Positions 49,220-58,955 of a stretch of DNA of 64,000 bases are shown piece after piece. Origin of the DNA: Cercis canadensis (taxonomy: Eukaryota; Streptophyta; Magnoliopsida; Fabales; Fabaceae); assembly GCA_003255065.1 (NCBI GenBank), contig QAOA01001470.1:143022-207021 (forward strand), read 5' to 3'. The position numbers were made by a program, and so were the translations under genes. The notes beneath the pieces were generated by a model that was given only the letters and a program-made list of their open reading frames with translations, searched no databases and had not been told where the DNA came from. The number at the start of each line of letters is the position of its first letter. Positions within the stretch are counted from its first letter, which is position 1.

Positions 49220-49808
49220 GATTGACCCATGACTAGAAAATGCTCCTTGGTTGACTTGGATTGGTGGGGTTGGAGAGGAGTTTTTGAGAAACTTGATTTA
49301 TCGATCAACATTAGCTTGAAAATCTAGAAATCGCTAGTAACCGATACAGATTGATTAATCTCTTATAATGTTTTTTTACACAAAATGGTGAGCATCCATT
49401 GGTGTCAAACAACACCAATTCCCCTTTTAGTGGTAGAGCAAACTGAGGTTCCACTGGTACAAGTTACATTTTAGGTACCATTTTTATAGGAGGGTTCATT
49501 CTATGACCTGAGACCATGTCATTGAGTTCTTCATGAGACGGGAGGAGCCTGTGAAATCTAGATTGGTTTGTGGAATGAAAGGTCAATGGGTGCGGAAAGT
49601 TCATGGCAGTTGGGGTGGAAGGCACACTCAATGCTTTGAATTGTGTGGCCTCGACACCGAAGTGATAGAGACCCGTACTTGTTGAGCCATCACTCACACC
49701 CTACCTAGTTCGCAACTTATTATCAAATGCCGACTAGGTACTTGCATACGGTGGGACAGTAAAGGGGGACAATGATATTAGCATGGTCGTTGACATCAGG
49801 AGCATGTG
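49220..49808. other. Sequence between the two large retroelements
   Basis: About 590 bp without coding similarity that I recognise. A 77-codon minus-strand frame (49,464-49,697) has no known motif. It may be the body of an old hAT-like element (see findings). Confidence 0.4.
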
Positions 49809-49813
49809 ATAGT

Positions 49814-51074
49814 TGTTGAGTGGATTTCATATATTTTTAGCTTAATATTTTGTGTGTTCTTGAGAATTTTTATTAATAAATAACATGTTTTTATGTTATT
49901 TTTGTAAGACTAAAAGATTTGAAAAGTTTTCATGTTTTGAAGTAAAAGAGATGATTTTGGAAGTAAAGGGTAGGCAAAGGTGCAGAGAAGAGAGAGCCTA
50001 GGCCCTCATTCTTGAGAGTCTAGGTGCTCTGGGCATAAAAATTAAGCTTTGAAGAGAAAGTGACAAGAGGGCCTAGGCACCTGAACCATTAAATTCATCT
50101 AACTCCAGTGGCTTCAGCGTCTCACCCTCACCCCTCACTTCCTAGGCGCCCAAACGGTTAAGTGCTGTGGCAATGATTTTGATCTGAATTTCATTAGAAG
50201 TCTATGTAAACTCTTTAAATAGAACTTTTAGGATTAGGAAAAAGGACTTGTAGACTTTTTGACAGCAAAAGAGAGGCAAGACAAAGCTTGGAGAAGAGGA
50301 TTTGTAGTAGCTATTCTTGGCATCCATACTGAGTTTCTTATTTTCTTTTCCTTTCATCTATGTTTAAATATTCATCAATTTTGTTTATTTCCATAGTCAT
50401 GAACTAATTTTCTTTCAAGGGTCATGATATAGCTTAACTATGAATGATTGTAATTTCTTATAGAATTAATCTATGATTTATCTTTTCTACTTGAGTGTTT
50501 ATCTCTGATCTTAATGCTTCTAATTGCATAATCACCAATTAGTTGTTTGGTTAATCACAATGAGATCAAAAGGAGATTTGTTTGTCCAGTTCATTGGGAT
50601 AGATAACATGTAGGATATGAATATACCTCCATAGCCTGTGTAATCAATTAAAGAGATCAATAGAATTAAATGAATTTTCTAGTTATTCGTAATTCACATA
50701 AGAATATAATGAGTTTATAACTTGAAAATATTTTTATTAGACCTTGGGAAAGGCTAATGAATTAGGGAATCTCGGCTAGCAATTAGAAAGATAATTCTAG
50801 ATTAAGGATTTCATAAATGAGAACCATAATTAATTATAGTGAAATCGGAAACCTTAAGCTTTTTCTCTTCATTAATTCGTAATTTTTATATGTTTTTTAC
50901 TTTCAAGTTATTTAAGTTCAATCGTGAATTTCTCCTTAATTATTTGTTCAGATAAAATTGGAGTTGACCTAATTTCGATAATTAATAGCTTTAATACTCG
51001 TGGGACGATAATTCACTTTTATTATATTACTTGTAAGACGATAGCATGCACTTGTGTTCCATTTTCTCATAACA
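49814..51074 (+). repeat. 5' LTR of the Athila-like element
   Basis: 1,261 bp, TGTTGAGTGG...TCTCATAACA. It shares with the 3' LTR the GAAGTAAAAGAGATGATTTT, GGATTAGGAAAAAGGACTT and GACGATAGC landmarks. Confidence 0.8.
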
Positions 51075-51790
51075 AGTTTTTAGCGCTATTGTCGAGGAAT
51101 GTGATCAAGTATCCTTCAAAGTCTTCAAGGAAATAAAGCAATCAGATGAAGTGAATATGTGTTTTAAAATTGACACAATAGATAGAAACACCAAAGAAAT
51201 GACTCAAGTAACTACCTCGAAAGACCCAATTGAAGCTCGCATTGTGGGGAAGTCTAATAAGAAAAAGCCACTTGATTTAGAGTTTAAAGACGAGAAAATC
51301 CTCAAGAAGCAAGGAGCTAGTTCCGTACCTCGAGTCGAGCCTCATAAGAAATGAAAGAAGAAGAAGCCCTCCTTCAAAGAGATACTTTTGGATCACTTTA
51401 GTAAATATTCTTGCTATGGAGATGTAAACAAGGTGTGGAGACTAAAAATGCATGGCAAACAAACTAATGGACATAGTGATGGTGGAGTAAAGTTTCATAA
51501 GTCTTCCACCATCCTTTATGATCCTGGTTGACATATTCCAGAGATAGCTAGGCTGAGAACTATAAAACAAGCGCTTTTTGGAAGGTAACTCAAGTTTTCT
51601 AACTCTTTCTCTTAGTTTTTGTTTAGTTGTGTTAATTTTTCTATTCTTGCGTTTTAAATTTTTATTTCTTTTAGGCTTAAATATGATGCATTTTCTCTTG
51701 TGAATTTTTATTTCAGAACTTTAAACAAGTTTAGGGGTCCTCATGCGTCAAAACATGAATATTTGAGCTGAAAGATGGTCTAGGACAGAG

Positions 51791-52405
51791 TAGAGGTGGC
51801 AAAATGGGATAGGCTTGATGGGCTAGCCCGTATAACCCGATGTTAGGGTTGGGCTATGAAAATGCAAGCCTAAAAACACCGAGCCATTTTTGGCCCAGCC
51901 CAGCCTGATTGGCCTGATTTTAGTTGATTTTCTTTTTTTGTAAAACTAAGATGAAATTATTAGGCTTCACTCGATCTTCATTGGGACAAAAGTCTTCATC
52001 ATGAAAAATCTATTTTATGATAGTTATGTTATTGAAATCATGAAAGGTTTAAAAGTCACAAATATGAGGTATATGATTAAATTTTATGTTTATTACCAAA
52101 TGATGATATTTTTTATATAACAAATTATTGTCTTTCATTATGTAATTTATTATATTAAATGAAAGAAAATTAAAGAGATAACATATAAGTTTATTATATA
52201 TTTGTACATACATATATACTTTCATTTTAACAAAAAAAATTAAAAATAATTTTTTACATTATGGCTAGGCCGGCCCGCTAGATCGATAGCCCGCCATAGG
52301 GCTGGGCTGGGCTAGCCATATGCCAGCCCGATTAAATTCAGGCTAGGCTTGAAAATTGTCTTGGCTTGGTCGGGCTAGGCCAAGCCAGCCCATTTGCCAC
52401 CTCTA
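51791..52405. mobile_element. hAT-type MITE, 615 bp, inside the Athila-like element
   Basis: The ends are inverted (TAGAGGTGGCAAAATGGG at the left; the right end reads TAGAGGTGGCAAATGGGC in reverse complement). They are flanked by a perfect 8-bp duplication GGACAGAG (51,783-51,790 and 52,406-52,413). Subterminal GGGCTAGCCCG and GGGCTGGGCTGG words are rich in GC, while the centre is AT-rich. No transposase. The clean duplication suggests a fairly recent insertion. Confidence 0.9.
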
Positions 52406-53980
52406 GGACAGAGGCTAGAGAGCCTAGGTGCCTAAAAATCATGTTTTAGGCGTGCAAACCAGAGGCTAGAGCACCTAGGCGCTGACCCTTGCCCAAAAAA
52501 AAAAAAGAAAAAAAAATTCAACATTCTTCTCCATTCAACTGAGCATTGATCTACCTCTTATCTAGGGGAGTCCTCTATACTTTCTTTTTTATTTACTTTA
52601 CATTGAGGACAATGATAGTTTTAAGTTTGGGGGAGTTTGTTTGAATTTTGTTACTTTTTCCTTAATTTCTTTATGTTTAGGTTATTTATTTACTAGTTTT
52701 TATTGTATTTTGTGTTGTGTTGAGTGAAAATTTTTGTACCTTAGGTGATGATAAAAATTGATTTTTACTGATAACAACTCTAGAAAAGTGATAGATTTTG
52801 TGTTTGTGTTCTTGATTAACTCTTGTGTTAACTCTCATTAGCTAAAAATTTCTTGAATCACTTAGCACATCGCGCTATTTACTTGAACTTTGCATGCTTA
52901 GAGATGTTTATATAGACTTAGCCATTTTTAAAATCTCATAGAATGCTAGAACTTGTTTGATTGTCAGTCAATGAGAAATCCTAGGTTGCACAACATGAGG
53001 GACATGATTTAGGCTATTTTTGTTTAGTTTGAGCCTTTTTAACAAACCATATGTTATGATACATTATCCCTAGCATACCCAATTGAGCCTAAATAAGCAT
53101 TTTCTTTGTCACCTATACTAATCCTAGCCCTTAGATGTATATCTTAACTTGCACCTTTCATCTAAAACACATATTCAATTTTAAGAGCATCTAGAGCAAA
53201 GGAATAATAGGGAGAATGGGCGGAGTAAAGAAAGAAATATAGTTATGAAATTGCCACCAAAGAAATGAAAAGTAAAAAGTGTTACATCCCTGTTGGAAAA
53301 GAAAACAAATTTTTACAATGAAAAGAAAAAGACAATTGTGTTATCATTGAAAAGAAAAAGAAAGAAAAAAATGTCTTAAAAAGCATAAAGTTATGGGATG
53401 TAGTAATCCAAAATAGAAAAATTTTATTGGTGGATGGCAAAGTGAAGGTGAAAACAAGTTTGGGGGTGTTAGAAGTAAAAAGAATAGTGCTCTTGAGATT
53501 TGCTCTAAACTAAAAATGTGTGATGGGTGAACTGAGCCATATTTTTGTCTATTATCCTACCCTTATCCCAACCACACATTACAAACCTATCAAAAGTCCT
53601 TTTGATCATTTATGTTGTGATTTACCTACATTAGTGGAGATGGACATGAAAGCAAGCATATGAAATTCTGAATTGTTTCAATTAGAGATTACTACATTTG
53701 AGATTGTGTTCATAAACTAATTTAAGTTTTGAAAAGTAAAAAAAAAAGGGCTACATTTACACACACTCATGGAATTTTGGTGAGATGAGATTAACTATTG
53801 GGTTGACATTATATACACTCATGATATTTTGAATTTTTCTTTAAGTTTTGCTTAATTGAGATCTTTGAGGCTTGCATGGTTAATATATTAATTTTTCACT
53901 TAGTAGTTAGTTTTTTAGTTGAGTTTGATTTCTATTTCTCTTTGCTCGAGGACGAGCAAGATATTAAGTATGAGGGTATT

Positions 53981-55641
53981 TGTTGAGTGGATTTTATACT
54001 CACTCTCTAGATATTTTTAGCTCAATATTTTGTATGTTCTTGAGAATTTTTAATAATAGATAGTGTATTTTTGTGTTATATTTGTAAGACTACAAGATTT
54101 GGAAAGTTTTCATGTTTTGAAGTAAAAGAGATGATTTTAGAAGTAAATGGTACGCAAAGGTACAGAGAAAAGAGAGCCTAGGATTTCTAGGCATAAAAAG
54201 CTTTGAAGAGAAAGTGATAAGAGTGCCTAGGCGTCCGAGCCATTAAATTCACCCAACTCCCAGTGGCTTCAGTGCCTCACCCTTCACTTCTTAGCACCTC
54301 AACACTTGTTCCAATTGTAGCATACAGACTCTAGGGAGGACAACACCTCACCCCTATCTTCCTAGAGCCTCAACACTTAAGTCACTTGCATAAGCCAAGT
54401 TCCAGGGACTTTAGTGCCTCACCGCTGCCCCCCTAGCGCCTTTGTGCCTGTAGGCACCAAAATTGTTTAAGCTCTAGTGCCTAGGCACTATGTTTCTAGA
54501 GCTTAGGCACCCGAAGGGTTAAGTGCTATGGCAATGATTTTAATCCGAATTTAATTAGGACTCTCTGTAAACTCTTTAAATAGAATTTTTAGGATTAGGA
54601 AAAAGGACTTTTGGACTTTTTGAGAGAAAAAGAGAGGCAAGACAAAACTTGGAGAAGAGGATTTGCAGCAGCTATTCTTGGCATCCATACTGAGTTTCTT
54701 GTTTTCTTTTCCTTTCTTCTATGTCTAAATATTCATCAATTATGTTTATTTCCATAGTCATGAACTAATTTCTTTCTAGGGCTATGATGTAGCCTAACTA
54801 TGAACGATTGTCATTTATTTAGAATTAATATGTGATTTATCTCTTTTACTTGATGTTTATCTCTAATCTTAATGTCTCTAATTGACTGATCATCAATTAG
54901 TTGATGAGTTAATTACAATGAAATTGAAAGGAAATTTGTGTGTCCAGTTCATTGGGATAGATATCATAGGTTGCATGTAAGATATGAATATATCTCAATG
55001 GCCTGTGTAGTCAATTAAAGAGATCCATAGAATTGAATCAACCTTTTTGTTATTCATAATTTATATAGGAATNCTCTTTTACTTGAGTGTTTATCTCTAA
55101 TCTTAATGCCTCTAATTGACTGATCATCAATTAGTTGATGAGTTAATTACAATGAAATTGAAAGGAGATTTGTGTGTCCAGTTCATTGGGATAGATATCA
55201 TAGGTTGCATGTAAGATATGAATATATCTCAATGGCCTGTGTAGTCAATTAAAGAGATCTATAGAATTGAATCAACCTTTTTGTTATTCATAATTTATAT
55301 AGGAATATAATGAGTTCATAATTTGGAAAAAATTTCATTAGGCTTGGGAGAGGCTAATGTATAAGTTAGAGAATGTCAGCTAGCAATTAGAAAAATAATT
55401 CTAGACTAAGAATTTAAGGAATGAGAATCGGAATTAGTTATGGTATAATCGAAAACTCTAGGCTTTCTCTCTTCATTAATTCGTAATTTTTATATGCTTT
55501 TATTTACTTTCAAGTTATTTAAGTTCAGTCATGAATTTTTCCTTAATTACTTGTTTAGATAAAATTTGTTCCTTGTGGGATGATAACTTTATTATATTAC
55601 TTGTAAGACGATAGCGTGTATTTGCGCTCCATTTTCTCATA
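53981..55641 (+). repeat. 3' LTR of the Athila-like element
   Basis: Collinear with the 5' LTR but longer, partly because of the duplicated contig join around 55,073 and partly because of a GCCTCACC-rich stretch near 54,290-54,480. Confidence 0.8.
54841..55306. repeat. 232-nt direct repeat around an N (join of contigs)
   Basis: 54,841-55,072 and 55,074-55,306 flank the N at 55,073, nearly identical apart from a 1-nt length difference. Confidence 0.85.
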
Positions 55642-55872
55642 ATAGTGGTGGGTATGAGACCTAGAGTACTAGGGATGATGAAGAAGACGTTTCGAACCCA
55701 AACATTAGGATCGATTGAACCCACCCATTGACACCTAAGAACCAACCAAAATGAAGGTCTCAATTTGAGCCTTAAATTGGTTGGCATCGGTTTCATATTT
55801 TCCCTTTATCTATTGGCTGGTTGGATGAATGAATCCGACTATAACCGACCGATGCTCACCCCTAGGTCTTAG

Positions 55873-56209
55873 GTCTTTGCTTCAGTATCATTGTCGAGGT
55901 TGAACAAGATACTAAACCAGGAATATGAGTGTTTGATTTAAGGAATGATTATTTCTTTGTTATAGAGACATAAAAACTTGTATAAAGTGTGTTCATTTTT
56001 TTTTTCAATTTTGAAAATAAAATTACAAAATTTATACAAATATTTAAACATACAAAATTTAATTGTTTTGAAAGAGAAATATTATGTTGGAAAAAATTAC
56101 AAAGAGGTTTGGATCTGTAATTTAAAAACCATTAGATTACATGATAGAGTGATGGGAAGTTAACATTAAAAGGAATATGCATACACAAGATTACTCTAGT
56201 AAGTAAGTC
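55873..56209. other. Unassigned AT-rich sequence
   Basis: No coding or repeat signal that I can name. Confidence 0.4.
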
Positions 56210-56643
56210 AAATGGGATTGATATAGAAAAGTGGAGACAATGGGAGGTGAGGGAAGGACTGGGCTAAATGGCCTAAGAGACGCCTAAAGAGCCTACAAAG
56301 GATTGTAGAAATGTCAAATGAGAGGTGCACTCTATTATTAGTAAAACTAATGCAATCAAAGTCCATAATCAACATAGGGAATTGGAGGCTTAAGGGATAC
56401 ATTCTATATCTCAACCTAAGGTGCAACGTGAGTTGGTGGATGATCCAAATCTAATGATTGATACTAATATGAATAACACCTATTGTCCACACCCTCCTAA
56501 TATTACTCATATATTAGAAAGTGGAGAGAGGTTTGAGTCATTGGTGGCAAAAACTCAAGATAAAGACTGAATGGGGCTAGTGCCTGAAGGACTTAATGAT
56601 ATGGAGGATATGCAAGTATCCTAAGAACCTTTGGTTTTTTCTT

Positions 56644-56840
56644 ATGATTAATAAAATCATTGTGTGGAATTGTAGAAGGGCTGGAGGAGTCAAGTTTGGT
56701 AAGCAGCAAAACAAATCATGAGACCTTCTATCCTTGACATGTTGGTGTTGCTTAAATTGAAGGTGCAAGCTACACATGCTAGAAATGTGTTCTGAAAGTT
56801 AGGCTACTATAGACATTGTATTTTGTCAGGGCTGTATTTC
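56644..56840 (+). pseudogene. L1-type LINE remnant: start of ORF2 endonuclease
   Basis: ATG at 56,644 opens MINKIIVWNCRRAGGVKFG, the typical start of the apurinic-type endonuclease domain of plant L1 LINEs (usual form MKIIVWNCRGAG). Continued in other frames are LDMLVLLKLKVQATHARNVF (family form VLLETK) and KLGYYRHCI. Stops and frame changes occur at about 56,718 and 56,793, and similarity ends near 56,840, so only the first 60-65 residues remain. The upstream 56,210-56,640 stretch may be the tail of ORF1 but shows no domain. No poly-A tail was found. Confidence 0.65.
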
Positions 56841-58518
56841 TAAATTTAGTTGAAAAATATAAAAAATGTGTAAAATTATTTACTTTTTTGTTCTTTTTAA
56901 TCTTTACTTGGAGTTTTGATTCAAGTATTTTTTAATGTATTGTTCCTATTTTTATTTTTTTTAGTCTGTTTACTTTTATATGTAAAAAAAAAGAATAAAA
57001 AAGATGTGACGTGAAAAAAAAGGAGAAAGAGTAAGATAAAAAAGAAAAAAAGATGTTATATCCTAGTTCAATTTCTTTCAAGAGGCTAATGCTTTGTATG
57101 ATCTAAGTATTGAGCTCAATAGTCTCAATCTCATCAAAATAACTTGCCCAAGCCTAATTGCTTATTAGTGCATATCCAATTTCTTTTTTTGAGTCCAAAT
57201 ATCTTGATTCAAGTAGAGCAACCAAACCCAAGACCTATTTTTAGTTAAGCTCCATTTACAAAAGGAGAACTCTAGCCACTTTGATAGATTGAACACATTC
57301 TATTCTTCATTCTCTCATCTCTTCTCCTCCTCTCATCTCCCTCTTCATCTCCTTCCCATAGTCTACATTAAATCTTTGATTTATAAAGCCTCATTCCACT
57401 TTTCTAACTTCCCATTGTTGATTTTGATCATTATTCACCTCCTTCACATTTTTTCATCAACTTGGATAAGGCAAGACAACACCTATTGTGAGAAATTGAA
57501 GCTTGAACCTAAGAGTTTGCATGGATTTTTGAAGGTTGAAGGACTACCCACTTTGATTCTTAACACTAGAAGGCTTCAATTGGCTAATGACTTTTTTTTT
57601 TTTTTTNTATGATTTTTTTTTTTTTTTTTTTTTTCATTTGTTAACTCCTTGAACTCGTACGTAATTTTTTAGCTACATTTTTTGGTGCTTAGAGGCTTGA
57701 TAATGCATGTTTCTAATTGAAATTAGCTTCTTGGATGATTATAATATGACCTAGGAGCATATTCACATGTATTTTTATTGATTTGGAATGACTTTAAGGC
57801 TATTTTTACAGGTGATTTTGAATATTGATTGTGCCTTTAAGGTGTTTGATAAATTTCATGTGTGATGCTATGTTTGAATTTTGTTTTGCTTCTAAAGCAT
57901 GGTGCATTTTATTTGATTATTGAGATTATGACATGAATTGAGTGTCTTGAGCTCATTATTTGAGTATGTATTGCATCATGATTTATTTATACTTTACATT
58001 AAAGCATAATTTGTAAATCCTACTCAGTATTGACCTTTGTGTGATGTTTCATGCATAACTCAAATTATACACATCTTTTTCATGAAATTTCACTTTTGTT
58101 GCAAACCTAATATGTGAACCTTTTAGTCTATGAAATTTGATTTGAGTGATTTAAAGCCAACTAATCCCATAATATTTGTGAATAGGGCTGTTTGAACTTT
58201 CAAATTCTGCATTCTCGATTTCTGATCTTTGGATATTGTTTTATTCATAACTCAAGTTATACAAAGGGGATTGATGCTATTCTAAATTATTTTGAAATCT
58301 AATACATGCATCTTACAAATGGTATAGGATTTGTTACAAAATTCAACATGTATTAAGCCCAGAAAAATAATAAAATTCGCATCAAATTCTGATATTGTGA
58401 TTTCTAACATTTGCATGATGTTTTGGGCATAACTTGAACTTCAAAAGTGCCTTTTGCATGATTCTAAAGCCATTTGGAATGTTATACATATATCTTTGCA
58501 TCAATGTGCTTACTTTTT
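56841..58518. other. Unassigned AT-rich sequence
   Basis: Contains CT-rich DNA (57,290-57,360), T tracts and the N at 57,607 inside a T tract. A 107-codon open frame from 57,289 is low-complexity (Ser/His/Leu/Phe) and not supported as a gene. The stretch 57,690-58,518 has no landmarks I recognise. Confidence 0.4.
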
Positions 58519-58955
58519 TGTCACAACACACCCAGAGGCGGCTGCGACGCGGATGGTCGACTAAATTTAAGAAAAATAAGAATCACCTTCAATTGTTTTA
58601 GAAAATAAGGTATAATTAGAAAATATTTTTATTTTATTATTTTTAAATGGTCTACATACCAGAGATTGATTCGGGAGTCTGTTTATGTGTGGAGAAGATG
58701 TTAGGCACCCTACAATATCTGTCTAAAGATAGTTACCCTAAATTAGCTATGCAAAGAATAAGACAAGATGTGGCAATGAACGTACTTTATTTATTCTTAA
58801 AAGAAAAGTGTGACATTTACTAATCATTGGTGGAAAATAAACATGACATGCATGAATTTTAACAGGTTCAAAATCTTTCAACTCATTTGTAACATATTGG
58901 CCCATCAAGGTGACATTTATCTTTGTTTAGGTCTGATAAAAGACACCCATCCCAT

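Larger units (their letters stand above)
49814..55641 (+). mobile_element. Athila-like Ty3/gypsy element, little coding content
   Basis: Direct terminal repeats 49,814-51,074 and 53,981-55,641 start TGTTGAGTGGATTT. Flanks carry a perfect ATAGT duplication (49,809-49,813 and 55,642-55,646). The 5' LTR is followed by TTTTTAGCGCTATTGTCGAG (51,077-51,096), close to the Athila primer site TTTTTGGCGCCGTTGCCGGG as I remember it. The ACATTGAGGACAATG / AAGTTTGGGGGAG block near 52,600-52,635 is also Athila-like. The interior has only a short Lys-rich frame (51,151-51,351) and further weak coding traces to about 51,590, so it is probably a non-autonomous derivative. LTRs are about 90% alike by eye. Broken fossil. 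Confidence 0.8.

Noticed and set aside
57289-57612. Open frame of 107 codons starting MNTFYSSFSHLF
   Set aside because: Derived from CT-rich DNA and a T tract next to an N; no domain or supporting context.
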